Source: Desulfobulbus sp.
GTDB taxonomy: Bacteria; Pseudomonadota; Gammaproteobacteria; Burkholderiales; Rhodocyclaceae
Assembly: GCA_009782025.1 (NCBI GenBank)
Contig: WQUQ01000181.1
Location: 1 to 11,849 of the forward strand
Length of the DNA: 11,849 nt
Reading direction: 5' to 3'
This document shows, piece by piece, positions 1-7,144 of the stretch. Under the pieces are notes generated by a model. It ran no database searches. It saw nothing but the letters and a program-made list of their open reading frames with translations, and was not told the DNA's origin. Position 1 is the first letter of the stretch. Each line of letters begins with the position of its first letter. The position numbers and the translations under genes were made by a program.

Positions 1-195
1 TCAATCGTCCATTTCGACCGGCCAGAAAAATCTTTGCTGGTTCCCCAGCCCTGCCGCTGTGCAAGCGGTGATTGTAGTGAAACATCAGGGGCCGCGGTAG
101 TGCAGTCGTGCAAAACCAGGAATTTCCAGAATCGTGAAATACCCCACAGCCGGGTTTGCCGCTTCCGACTACTCTGCATCGCAGGAGGTATCGCC
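1..195. other. Leading non-coding stretch
   Basis: No convincing gene lies here. Two small hairpins are visible: a 5-bp stem at 36-40/45-49 with a TTCC loop, and a 5-bp stem at 54-58/64-68. Read on the minus strand, the first is followed a few bases later by a run of five T (30-26), so it could be a weak terminator for a minus-strand transcript, but no gene that would use it is visible. No clear sigma70 promoter for the downstream small gene was found, although its promoter must lie here or further upstream. Confidence 0.4.
183..188 (+). promoter_or_regulatory. Strong Shine-Dalgarno site setting the start at 196
   Basis: AGGAGG sits 7 nt before the ATG at 196. The reading frame stays open upstream to 34, but that extension has no such site and an unconvincing protein sequence, so 196 is taken as the start. 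Confidence 0.8.
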
Positions 196-498
196 ATGAC
201 AATCCAGGCAAGCATATTGTTGAAGAGAGGCGAGTTTTTCGCCGAGTTGAGCGATGGCCGGCAACTGACGCATGACAATCTGTGCGGTCTGGCCGGCGCC
301 ATGCATCGGGCCGGCGTGCTGGCTGCGCAAACGCAGTATGAATGGCGTTCCGGCTACCGGATATTGACCGCTGGCCAGCAGGTGGCCTTGCGTGCGGAAA
401 TGCTTCGCTTGGAGAAAGAAGGGAGCGGTCAGCTGCAACCCGCCCATGCCGTCGGGCCGGCGCGCGAACGCGTTCGCCGGATTGCGCTGGCAGCTTGA
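196..498 (+). CDS. Small hypothetical protein (100 aa)
   Basis: I do not recognise this 100-residue protein. It begins MTIQASILLKRGEFF and has no signal peptide, membrane helix or cysteine pair, so it is probably cytoplasmic. The first 40 or so residues look like a small alpha/beta unit, followed by a Trp/Tyr patch (QYEWRSGYRI, about residues 46-55). The C-terminal third is a charged helix rich in Arg and Glu (about residues 60-95). Evidence that it is real comes from the near-perfect AGGAGG site 7 nt upstream of the ATG and the intrinsic terminator 16 nt past the stop, which together make a complete monocistronic unit. It converges on the MFS transporter gene, and no functional link to it can be inferred. 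The base composition of the gene matches its surroundings. Confidence 0.65.
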   Translation: MTIQASILLKRGEFFAELSDGRQLTHDNLCGLAGAMHRAGVLAAQTQYEWRSGYRILTAGQQVALRAEMLRLEKEGSGQLQPAHAVGPARERVRRIALAA

Positions 499-513
499 AC
501 CTGAAAACCGTCG

Positions 514-542
514 TTGGCCGCTTTGTTCGCGGCCGATTTTAT
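514..542 (+). terminator. Intrinsic terminator after the small hypothetical gene
   Basis: An 8-bp stem (514-521 with 529-536, one T·G wobble; core GGCCGC/GCGGCC) encloses a 7-nt loop and is followed at once by TTTTAT. The T-run overlaps the stop codon (539-541) of the convergent MFS gene. On the minus strand no T-run directly follows the stem, so it probably serves mainly the plus-strand gene. Confidence 0.75.
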
Positions 543-1708
543 GCCGGGCGGCGCAGCCACAGCGGCGCCAGACCGAGCAGGCCAAGCAGCGGCCCGGGCA
601 GCAGCAGCCAGGCGATGTGGCTTTGCCAGGCACCGATCCAGGCCGTGCCGAGGTGGATCGAACCCATCGTGATGGCGAAGCCGATGGCGTTCTGGAAGGC
701 CAGGGCGCTACCGACGATTTCCGGCGGGCAGGCGCGCGCCGACAAGGCCGAGAAATGCGGTGAATCGGCGATCACGGTCGCGCCCCAGAGCAGCAGCAGG
801 GCGGCCTTGGCCCAGTCCGGCCAGGCCGCGCCCAGCGGATAGAGGGCGCAGCACAGGGCCGACAGGGCCAGCGCCGTGGCGGCGACGCGGGCGCTGCCGA
901 TGCGCTGGCTCCACCAGCCGCCGGCCACGCAACCGAGCGCGCCGATGCCGATGATGGCGAAGGCGAAGCCGGACCAGGCCGGACTGCCGGGCGCGGCCAG
1001 CCCGCTCAAGGCAACCAGCGCCGGGGTCAGCGTCCAGAAGGCGTACAACTCCCACTGGTGACCGAAATAACCGAAGGCCGAGGCGCGGAATTCGCGGACG
1101 GAAAAGGTATGAAAAACGCGGCCCAGGCGCAGCGGCGGCGCGTCGTGCCGACGCTTGAGATGCGGCCCGTCGCCGAGAAACAGGATCAGCCCGGCGGCGA
1201 GCAGCGCCAGTAGCGAGGAAACCAGCATGATGGCCGACCACGACCAGCCCGCCCCGGCCAGCCGGATGCCGTGCGGCAGCGCCGTCCCCAGAGTCAGCAT
1301 GCCGACCAGTTGGGCGAGCGCGCTGCCGGCGCGTTCCGGCACCCAACTGACGACCAGTTTCATGCCCAATGGATAGACGCCGGCCAGACACAGGCCGACG
1401 ACGAAGCGCAGCGGCGCGCCGACGGTCATGCCGGTAGCCAGCAGGGCGAAGGCGGCATTGGCCAAGGCGCCGGCGACGGCGCAGACGGCGAAAATGCGGC
1501 TGGCGGCGAAGCGGTCGGCCAGACCGCTGATCGAGAAAGCGAGGGTGCCGGCAATGAAGCCGAGTTGCACCGCATTGGTCAGCGCGCCGAGATCGGCGGC
1601 CTGGATGCCCCATTGGCGAATCAGATCGTCGGCGGCGCTGTTGGCCGAGAACCATAGCGAGGTGCCGAACAGTTGGGCGAGGACGATGACGGGAACCGGG
1701 TAGCGCAT
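539..1708 (-). CDS. MFS family transporter
   Basis: A 389-residue polytopic membrane protein of major facilitator type, probably a secondary transporter in the inner membrane. It consists of alternating hydrophobic stretches fitting about 12 helices, with a longer polar central loop near residues 180-205 (RRHDAPPLRLGR). The loop between helices 2 and 3 carries SGLADRFAASR (61-71), a variant of the MFS signature G-x-L-A-D-R-x-G-R-R. The second half has an acidic/histidine-containing segment, ADSPHFSALSARA. The length is normal for a 12-helix MFS protein. The substrate cannot be read from the sequence. The ATG at 1708 lacks a strong Shine-Dalgarno site but gives an N-terminus that runs straight into helix 1 with the usual FGTSLWFSAN pattern. 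It is divergent from the NiCoT transporter gene and convergent with the small gene, so it appears to be transcribed alone. Confidence 0.88.
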   Translation of the reverse strand: MRYPVPVIVLAQLFGTSLWFSANSAADDLIRQWGIQAADLGALTNAVQLGFIAGTLAFSISGLADRFAASRIFAVCAVAGALANAAFALLATGMTVGAPLRFVVGLCLAGVYPLGMKLVVSWVPERAGSALAQLVGMLTLGTALPHGIRLAGAGWSWSAIMLVSSLLALLAAGLILFLGDGPHLKRRHDAPPLRLGRVFHTFSVREFRASAFGYFGHQWELYAFWTLTPALVALSGLAAPGSPAWSGFAFAIIGIGALGCVAGGWWSQRIGSARVAATALALSALCCALYPLGAAWPDWAKAALLLLWGATVIADSPHFSALSARACPPEIVGSALAFQNAIGFAITMGSIHLGTAWIGAWQSHIAWLLLPGPLLGLLGLAPLWLRRPA

Positions 1709-1856
1709 GGCGGCAGAGAGCGTGTCGGGCCGCCAAGCATAACCTCTATCACCCGCTGCCGCCGCTTGCGCGCCACGGCGGCCGCGTGAACACGGGCCGG
1801 TTGTCCTGGCGCGGAGTTTGTATCAAGATCAACGACCCGTTCATCCGAGGCTCGCC
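1709..1856. other. Divergent gap between MFS and NiCoT genes
   Basis: This 148-nt gap must carry start signals for both flanking genes. I found no convincing -35/-10 pair on either strand and nothing resembling a cobalamin riboswitch, which is sometimes found upstream of cobalt transporters. A GC-only hairpin (GCCGCCG at 1758-1764 with CGGCGGC at 1776-1782, 11-nt loop) is visible but could be chance in such GC-rich DNA. Confidence 0.35.
1847..1850 (+). promoter_or_regulatory. Ribosome binding site deciding the GTG start at 1857
   Basis: GAGG lies 6 nt before the GTG at 1857. The alternative in-frame TTG at 1818 has its purine-rich stretch (GCGGAG, 1811-1816) only 1 nt away, too close to work well. 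The GTG start is therefore preferred. Confidence 0.55.
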
Positions 1857-2666
1857 GTGGAACCCCTGCCCACCGACTGGCTGTCGCTGCTGCTCCTGAC
1901 CTTCATCCTCGGCATGAAGCACGGCTTCGATGCCGACCACCTCGCCACCATCGACGGTCTGACCCGCTACAACGCCCGCTCCCGGCCGGCGTTGGCGCGC
2001 TGGTGCGGCAGCCTGTTCTCGCTCGGCCACGGCGCCGTGGTGCTGGTCATCGCCCTTGGCGTCTCGGCGCTGGCTGGCCGCTGGCAAGTGCCGGCCTGGT
2101 TCGGCCTGCTCGGCGCGGTGATTTCGATTGTCTTTCTGCTCGCCCTCGGTAGCCTCAATCTGGCCGCCGTGCTGCGCGCCGAGCCGGATCAGGTGGTGCA
2201 GCCGGTCGGCCTCAAGGGGCGGCTGCTCGGCAGCCTGCGCCACGTCTCGCAGCCGGCGCTGGTGGCGTTGATCGGCGCGCTGTTCGCCTTGTCCTTCGAT
2301 ACCCTGTCGCAAGCCGCCTTCTTCGCGCTGACGGCGACCCAGTTCGGCGGCTGGCGGCAGGCGCTGCTGCTGGCGGCGCTGTTTACCGCCGGCATGTTGC
2401 TGACCGACGGCATCAACGGCCTGTGGATTGCCCGCCTGATCGCCCGCGCCGACCAGGTGGCGCTGATCGCCTCGCGCGTCATGAGTCTGGTCGTCTCCGG
2501 CGTCAGCCTGCTGGTCGCCGCCTTCGGCGCGGCCAAACTGCTGTCGCCGGCCATCGACGCCTGGAGCGAAGGCAAGGAACTGGTTTTCGGCGGCGCGCTG
2601 GTGGCCGTCATCGCGCTCAGTTTCGTCGTGGCCGTGCGCTTGACGCGACGGCCGGACGCGGCGTGA
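1857..2666 (+). CDS. Nickel/cobalt transporter, NiCoT (HoxN/NixA) family
   Basis: A 269-residue inner-membrane permease for high-affinity uptake of Ni2+ and/or Co2+. The family signature H-x4-D-H is present in the first helix region as HGFDADH (His22, Asp27, His28 from the GTG start), the site that selects the metal in this family. Further family regions are FSLGHGAVV (54-62), SFDTLSQ (146-152, normally FDTATE-like) and TAGMLLTDGING (177-188, normally GMxLxDTxDG-like). The last two diverge from the usual NiCoT consensus. About seven to eight hydrophobic segments are visible, and the protein is shorter than HoxN (about 350 aa). No hydrogenase, urease or cobalamin gene is next to it, so the metal cannot be assigned from context. 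An upstream TTG at 1818 would add 13 residues. The gene ends 4 nt from the convergent cysS stop. Confidence 0.87.
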   Translation: MEPLPTDWLSLLLLTFILGMKHGFDADHLATIDGLTRYNARSRPALARWCGSLFSLGHGAVVLVIALGVSALAGRWQVPAWFGLLGAVISIVFLLALGSLNLAAVLRAEPDQVVQPVGLKGRLLGSLRHVSQPALVALIGALFALSFDTLSQAAFFALTATQFGGWRQALLLAALFTAGMLLTDGINGLWIARLIARADQVALIASRVMSLVVSGVSLLVAAFGAAKLLSPAIDAWSEGKELVFGGALVAVIALSFVVAVRLTRRPDAA

Positions 2667-2670
2667 ACTT

Positions 2671-4041
2671 TCAAGCCCGTCGCCAGGTCGTCCCCTGCGG
2701 GCTGTCGTCGAGCGCGATGCCGGCTGCTTTCAGCTCATCGCGGATGCGGTCGGCGGCGGCGAAATCCCTGGCCTTCTTGGCCGCCGCCCGGTCGGCGATC
2801 CGTTGCTCGATGGCCGCTTCGGTCAGGCTGGCGCTGCCGCCGCCGCCCTGGAGATAGGCCGCCGGTTCGCGTGCGAGCAGGCCGATGACGCCGGCCAGCG
2901 CCTTCAGGAGGCCGGAGAGTTCGGCGCTCTTGTGGCGATTGGCCTCGCCGGCCAGTTCAAACAGCACGGCAATCGCGCCGGGCGAATCGAAATCCTCGTT
3001 GAGGGCGGCGGCGAAGCGGGCGGCGAACGGGTTTTGCCAGTCAATCGTCACGCTCGCCGGCGGCGCGTCGCGCAAGGCGAAGTAGAGGCCATCGAGGCTG
3101 CGTTTGGCGTCGTCGAGGTGGGCGTCGGAATAGTTCAGCGGGCTGCGGTAGTGGGCGCGCAGGATGAAAAAGCGCACCACTTCGGCGTCGTAGCGTTGCA
3201 GCACGTCGCGGATGGTGAAGAAGTTGCCGAGCGATTTGGCCATCTTCTCGTTATCGACGCGAACGAAACCGTTGTGCATCCAGTAATTGACGAAGGCGCC
3301 GCCGCTGGCGCCCTCGGACTGGGCGATTTCGTTTTCGTGATGGGGAAACTGCAAATCCTGGCCGCCGCCGTGGATGTCGAAATGCGGGCCGAGCAGTTGC
3401 GAACTCATCGCCGAGCACTCGATATGCCAGCCCGGCCGGCCATCGCCCCACGGCGACGGCCAGGCCGGTTCGCCCGGTTTGGCGTGCTTCCAGAGCACGA
3501 AATCGAGCGGATCCTGCTTGGCCGAATCGACCTCGACCCGCTCGCCAGCGCGCAGGTCGTCGAGCGATTTGCCGGACAGCTTGCCGTAGCCGGGGAATTT
3601 GCGCACCGCGTAATTGACATCGCCATCGACGGCCTGGTAGGCCAGCCCATTGGTTTGCAGCTTGCCGATCAGGTCGAGCATCGGCGTCACGTACTCGGTG
3701 GCGCGCGGCTCGTGATCGGGGCGCAGCGCGCCCAGCGCGTCGGCATCTTCGTGCATGCAGGCGATGAAGCGGTCGGTCAGTTGCTGGATCGTCTCGCCAT
3801 TCTCGGCGGCGCGCCGGATGATCTTGTCGTCGATGTCGGTAATGTTGCGGACGTAGGTGACGTCATAACCGGAAGCCTTCAGCCAGCGATACACCAGGTC
3901 GAACACGACCATGACCCGAGCATGGCCGATGTGGCAGTAATCGTAGACCGTCATGCCGCACACGTACATGCGAACCCGCTTGGCTTCGATGGGGACGAAA
4001 AGCTCTTTTTCGCGCTTCAGGGAGTTGTGGATCTTGAGCAT
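2671..4041 (-). CDS. cysS: Cysteinyl-tRNA synthetase
   Basis: A class I aminoacyl-tRNA synthetase that charges tRNA-Cys with cysteine in the cytoplasm. The protein has 456 residues, close to the E. coli enzyme (461). It contains the HIGH motif (37-40, in DYCHIGHAR) and the KMSKS loop as KMAKS (266-270). The four ligands expected for the active-site zinc are at the positions known in the E. coli enzyme: Cys28, Cys209, His234 and Glu238. The stretch [10 protein letters not shown] (204-213) and [17 protein letters not shown] (222-238) are diagnostic. The C-terminal part (about 310-456) is the helical DALR-type anticodon-binding region. The ATG at 4041 has only a weak purine stretch upstream but aligns with the family N-terminus. 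It is divergent from the TPR/transpeptidase/ppi/lpxH cluster; in E. coli, cysS is likewise divergent from ppiB-lpxH. Confidence 0.98.
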   Translation of the reverse strand: MLKIHNSLKREKELFVPIEAKRVRMYVCGMTVYDYCHIGHARVMVVFDLVYRWLKASGYDVTYVRNITDIDDKIIRRAAENGETIQQLTDRFIACMHEDADALGALRPDHEPRATEYVTPMLDLIGKLQTNGLAYQAVDGDVNYAVRKFPGYGKLSGKSLDDLRAGERVEVDSAKQDPLDFVLWKHAKPGEPAWPSPWGDGRPGWHIECSAMSSQLLGPHFDIHGGGQDLQFPHHENEIAQSEGASGGAFVNYWMHNGFVRVDNEKMAKSLGNFFTIRDVLQRYDAEVVRFFILRAHYRSPLNYSDAHLDDAKRSLDGLYFALRDAPPASVTIDWQNPFAARFAAALNEDFDSPGAIAVLFELAGEANRHKSAELSGLLKALAGVIGLLAREPAAYLQGGGGSASLTEAAIEQRIADRAAAKKARDFAAADRIRDELKAAGIALDDSPQGTTWRRA

Positions 4042-4098
4042 GCCGGGAATATCCGTGGCCTCGCCGGTCGCGTGAATCTATGGAATCACCGGCGTTTT

Positions 4099-4107
4099 TG
4101 ATAGAAT
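4099..4107 (+). promoter_or_regulatory. Candidate extended -10 promoter for the six-gene operon
   Basis: TGATAGAAT reads as an extended -10 element (TGn followed by TAGAAT, 5 of 6 matches to TATAAT). No good -35 box is found 16-18 nt upstream, which extended -10 promoters tolerate. It would put the transcript start near 4114, with a leader of about 24 nt before the ATG at 4138. It lies in the locally AT-rich 4084-4137 segment. Confidence 0.4.
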
Positions 4108-4129
4108 CGAAAGATTGCAAAACCGACAA

Positions 4130-4135
4130 ATTATA
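4130..4135 (-). promoter_or_regulatory. Candidate -10 box for cysS
   Basis: On the minus strand these bases read TATAAT, a perfect -10 hexamer. It would give cysS an untranslated leader of about 80 nt. No matching -35 box is seen at the usual distance (positions 4152-4159 read poorly), so the assignment rests on the -10 alone. It overlaps the leader and start region of the divergent operon. Confidence 0.3.
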
Positions 4136-4137
4136 AC

Positions 4138-5295
4138 ATGGTGATGACCGTCGATTCCCCGATCCTGCCTGGTACCCAGCCCCGTTTTCGGCAATTGAAG
4201 TTCCTCCGCGCGGCGGCGATCGGTCTGCTCATCGGCCTGGCCGCGCCAGTCTTTGCCGACGATCTGCCGGAGGCCCAGCGTCTGCTGAAGCAGGGGCAGT
4301 ATCCGCAAGCGCTGGAAAAGGTCGATGCCTGGCTTGCCGCCAATCCCAAGGATGCCCAGGGCCGCTTCCTCAAGGGGCTGATCTACACCGAGATGAACAA
4401 GCCGACCGAGGCGATCGCCATCTTCACCCACCTTTCCGAGGATTACCCGGAACTGCCGGAGCCTTACAACAATCTGGCCGTGCTCTACGCCCAGCAGCGC
4501 CAGTATGACAAGGCGCGCATGGCGCTGGAGATGGCCATCCGCACCCATCCCGCCTATGCCATCGCTTACGAAAATCTCGGCGACGTTTACGCCAAGCTGG
4601 CCAGCCAGGCTTACGACAAGGCCCTGCAATTCGATGGCGCGAACGCCGGCACGCAAAACAAGCTGGCCCTGATCCGCGATCTCATCAGCACCACCGGCAA
4701 GGGCAACGTCAAGCCGACGGTCGCCGCCGCGTCAACCCCGGCCAGAACGGCCAAAACGACCGAAACCCGGCCGGCCATTGCTCCGACCGCCAGCGTGATC
4801 TCGACGACCCCGGGCGCGGCCGCCCCGGCGACGCCGGCCGCACCGGCCGCGCCAGTCGCTGTTCCGCCGACGCCGACGGTCAAGGTCGCCGAAGCCAGGC
4901 CCGCGCCAGAACCCGCCCCCGTCCCGGAACCCGCGCCCACCCCCAAAGCCGCCGCCGCTGATGATGATGTCGCCCGCGCCATCAATGCCTGGGCCAGCGC
5001 CTGGGAGAAGAAGGACATGAAAGCCTATCTCGGCGCTTACGCCGCCGATTTCCGCACGCCCAAAGGCATGAGCCGCAAGGATTGGGAAGCCGAACGCAGC
5101 AAGCGCATCACCGGCAAGGGCGGCAAGATCTCGGTCAGGATCGAGGATCTGCACACCACCGTCGACGGCGACAGCGCCACGGCGAAATTCCGTCAGCATT
5201 ACAAGGCGGCGGGTCTGGATAATTCGACGACCAAAATCCTGATCCTGACCCGCACGGGTAACCGCTGGCTCATCAAGGAAGAAAACACGCGCTGA
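4138..5295 (+). CDS. Secreted TPR protein with C-terminal Csd6-type NTF2-like domain
   Basis: A 385-residue exported protein of unproven function. The N-terminus has a basic stretch and hydrophobic core (about 17-38) ending in PVFA before DDLP, so signal peptidase I cleavage after Ala40 is likely. Residues 45-166 form about three and a half TPR repeats (for example GQYPQALEKVDAWLAANP and PEPYNNLAVLYAQQRQYDKA); the last repeat is shortened. Residues 190-275 are a Pro/Ala/Thr-rich linker ending in PEPAP repeats, probably an extended spacer in the periplasm. Residues 276-385 (INAWASAWEKKDMKAYL to the end) resemble the NTF2-like domain found at the C-terminus of Csd6-type L,D-carboxypeptidases and of the next gene's product. 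The protein has no catalytic domain of its own. Its stop overlaps the next start (TGATG), suggesting coupled translation and a joint job, perhaps as scaffold or regulator of the transpeptidase. A second ATG at 4144 is possible; neither has a strong Shine-Dalgarno site. Confidence 0.85.
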   Translation: MVMTVDSPILPGTQPRFRQLKFLRAAAIGLLIGLAAPVFADDLPEAQRLLKQGQYPQALEKVDAWLAANPKDAQGRFLKGLIYTEMNKPTEAIAIFTHLSEDYPELPEPYNNLAVLYAQQRQYDKARMALEMAIRTHPAYAIAYENLGDVYAKLASQAYDKALQFDGANAGTQNKLALIRDLISTTGKGNVKPTVAAASTPARTAKTTETRPAIAPTASVISTTPGAAAPATPAAPAAPVAVPPTPTVKVAEARPAPEPAPVPEPAPTPKAAAADDDVARAINAWASAWEKKDMKAYLGAYAADFRTPKGMSRKDWEAERSKRITGKGGKISVRIEDLHTTVDGDSATAKFRQHYKAAGLDNSTTKILILTRTGNRWLIKEENTR

Positions 5296-6563
5296 TGGTT
5301 GCCCGCAAGTTCGCCATCTTCGGCCTGATGGGCTGTCTGGCCGGCATTCCGCTACTGCATCGGCAATTCCAGCCGCCAGCCGAGCCGCCGGCAACAGCCG
5401 CGCCGGCATCCGAGCATGCTGGCTTGCCGGTCGATCTGGCGCCAACCCTTTCCGACGCCGGCCCGGAAGCGCAATTGCTGCGCATTTTCAACGAGATCGA
5501 GGCCAATCGCCTGGGCGATGCGCTGCAACTGACCGAGAACCTGCTGCGTCAATACCCGAACTACCGCCTGGCGAATCTCATCAAGGGCGACCTGCTGCTC
5601 GCCCGCACCCGGCCGATCGAATCCTTCGGCGCGCTCAGCGACGCCCCGGCCGACAAGATCGCCGATCTGCGCGCCGAGGCCATCGTTCGCCTCAAGGCTT
5701 ACCGCGAGCGGCCGGAAGACAGGTTCGTCCCGCGCTACCTGCTGCAAATGCCGCCCGACCAGCGCTTTGCCGTGGTCGTCGACACCCAGCGCTCGCGCCT
5801 CTATCTCTACGCCAACGACCGCGACCATGGCGGCCGGCCGCGCTTCGTCGCCGATTATTACGTGACCCAGGGCAAGCTCGGCGCCGACAAGCACGCCGAG
5901 GGCGACAAAAAAACGCCCATTGGCGTTTATCACGTGACCGCCAACCTGCCCCGGCAGAAACTGGCCGATCTCTATGGCAGCGGCGCTTTCCCGATCAATT
6001 ACCCGAACGAGTGGGATCGCCAGCAGGGACGGAGCGGCGGCGGCATCTGGCTGCACGGCACGCCGTCCGACACCTTCGCCCGGCCGCCGCGCGCTTCCGA
6101 CGGCTGCGTCGTGCTGACCAACCCCGATCTCGACGCCGTCGCCAAGAATCTCCAGGTCGGCCTGACGCCGGTCATCATCAGCCCGTCGGTCGAATGGCTG
6201 TCGCTCGACGACTGGGCCAAAGAACGCGACGAACTGAACGCCGCCATCGACGCCTGGCGCCGCGACTGGGAAAGCCGCGATACCGAGCGCTACCTGAAAC
6301 ACTATTCGCCGCGCTTCAAGACCGGCAGCCAGGATTTCGCCGCCTTCGCCGCGCAGAAAACCCAGGTCAATGCCAGCAAGGAATGGATCAAGGTCGGCAC
6401 CGACAACCTGTCGGTATTCCGCAGTCCGGGCCAGGATGAAATGGTGGTCGTCACCTTCGACCAGGACTACCGCAGCAACAATCTGAACAACCGGATGAAG
6501 AAACGCCAATACTGGCAACGTGAAAACGGCCTATGGAAAATCATTTACGAAGGGAGCGCCTGA
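5295..6563 (+). CDS. YkuD-domain L,D-transpeptidase / L,D-carboxypeptidase, Csd6-like
   Basis: A 422-residue envelope enzyme acting on peptidoglycan stem peptides. Residues 1-22 form a short basic/hydrophobic export signal. LMGC (11-14) resembles a lipobox with a poor -2 residue, so it may be a lipoprotein or membrane-anchored. Residues 57-103 look like TPR-type helices ([20 protein letters not shown]). The YkuD catalytic domain spans about 155-297, with [16 protein letters not shown] at the front and the active site HGTP (His254) and SDGC (Ser268, Asp269, Gly270, Cys271). Cys271 is the expected nucleophile. The canonical motif has His-Gly-Cys, and here the His is replaced by Asp269. Residues 314-422 form an NTF2-like domain resembling the previous protein's C-terminus. 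This order (N-terminal helices, YkuD, NTF2-like) matches Helicobacter Csd6, an L,D-carboxypeptidase; E. coli DpaA/LdtF (YafK) is a related alternative. Whether this enzyme links, trims or releases lipoprotein cannot be told. It overlaps both neighbours by 1 nt. Confidence 0.88.
   Translation: MVARKFAIFGLMGCLAGIPLLHRQFQPPAEPPATAAPASEHAGLPVDLAPTLSDAGPEAQLLRIFNEIEANRLGDALQLTENLLRQYPNYRLANLIKGDLLLARTRPIESFGALSDAPADKIADLRAEAIVRLKAYRERPEDRFVPRYLLQMPPDQRFAVVVDTQRSRLYLYANDRDHGGRPRFVADYYVTQGKLGADKHAEGDKKTPIGVYHVTANLPRQKLADLYGSGAFPINYPNEWDRQQGRSGGGIWLHGTPSDTFARPPRASDGCVVLTNPDLDAVAKNLQVGLTPVIISPSVEWLSLDDWAKERDELNAAIDAWRRDWESRDTERYLKHYSPRFKTGSQDFAAFAAQKTQVNASKEWIKVGTDNLSVFRSPGQDEMVVVTFDQDYRSNNLNNRMKKRQYWQRENGLWKIIYEGSA
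6551..6556 (+). promoter_or_regulatory. Ribosome binding site deciding the ppiA start at 6563
   Basis: AGGGAG lies 6 nt before the ATG at 6563, inside the end of the transpeptidase gene. The upstream in-frame ATG at 6533 would add ten charged residues before the signal peptide and is rejected as a start. Confidence 0.7.
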
Positions 6564-7135
6564 TGTTCAAGAACCTGTCCGCCCTGGCCGCCGGCCTGTT
6601 GGCCTCGCTGACCGTGTGGGCCGCGCCGGTCGTCGAAATGACCACCAACCTCGGCAAGATCACCCTGGAACTCTATCCCGACAAAGCGCCGAAAACGGTC
6701 GAGATGTTCCTCTACAACGCCAGACACGGCTTCTATGAAGGCACCATCTTTCATCGCGTCATCGACGGCTTCATGATCCAGGGCGGCGGCTTCAACAAAT
6801 CCATGGAAGAAAAGAAAACGCTGACGCCGGCGCTCCAGAACGAGGCGGCCAATGGCCTGAAGAATGACCGCGGCACGATCGCCATGGCCCGCACCCAGGA
6901 TCCGCACTCGGCCCGCGTGCAGTTCTTCATCAACTTGAAGGACAACGATTTCCTCAATCACCGTACCAGCGTCGATCCGCGCGGCTGGGGCTATGCCGTG
7001 TTCGGCAAGGTCACCGGCGGCATGGACGTGGTCGACAAGATCGCCAAGACGCCGACCGGCAACGCCGGCTATTACCAGGACGTGCCGACGACTCCGGTAG
7101 TCATCGAGAATGTCAAGATCATCTCCGACAAATAA
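6563..7135 (+). CDS. ppiA: Periplasmic peptidyl-prolyl cis-trans isomerase (cyclophilin A type)
   Basis: A 190-residue exported cyclophilin that catalyses cis-trans isomerisation of peptide bonds before proline and helps proteins fold in the periplasm. A signal peptide ([20 protein letters not shown]) is likely cut after Ala20, leaving APVVEM at the mature end, as in E. coli PpiA. The active-site block [13 protein letters not shown] (63-75) supplies Arg65, Phe70, Met71 and Gln73. [11 protein letters not shown] (120-130) supplies Phe122 and has Phe130 where human cyclophilin A has the cyclosporin-contact Trp121. That Phe is typical of bacterial cyclophilins that bind cyclosporin poorly. The start overlaps the transpeptidase stop (TGATG), so translation is probably coupled, and ppiB follows after 9 nt. 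Clients might include the two envelope proteins encoded just upstream, but that is a guess from context. Confidence 0.95.
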   Translation: MFKNLSALAAGLLASLTVWAAPVVEMTTNLGKITLELYPDKAPKTVEMFLYNARHGFYEGTIFHRVIDGFMIQGGGFNKSMEEKKTLTPALQNEAANGLKNDRGTIAMARTQDPHSARVQFFINLKDNDFLNHRTSVDPRGWGYAVFGKVTGGMDVVDKIAKTPTGNAGYYQDVPTTPVVIENVKIISDK

Positions 7136-7144
7136 GGATTCCCC

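Noticed and set aside
1..84. Possible tail of a minus-strand gene, since the window begins with a reverse stop codon
   Set aside because: The frame is closed by another stop at 85-87, leaving only 27 codons without a start codon signal or recognisable sequence.
1709..1856. Possible cobalamin riboswitch or nickel operator before the NiCoT gene
   Set aside because: No B12-box-like sequence, no convincing paired stems beyond one GC hairpin, and the gap is only 148 nt shared by two divergent genes.
2803..4101. A 432-codon plus-strand frame opposite cysS
   Set aside because: It is antisense to a complete cysteinyl-tRNA synthetase with all catalytic and zinc residues. The translation is rich in Ala, Gly, Val and His without domain signals, typical of a shadow frame.
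5352..6518. A 388-codon minus-strand frame opposite the transpeptidase gene
   Set aside because: The plus strand encodes a YkuD protein with its expected motifs and coupled starts; the minus-strand reading has none.
6533..6562. Upstream ATG adding ten residues to ppiA
   Set aside because: The extra residues are charged and precede a clean signal peptide that starts at 6563, and AGGGAG is correctly spaced for 6563 only.
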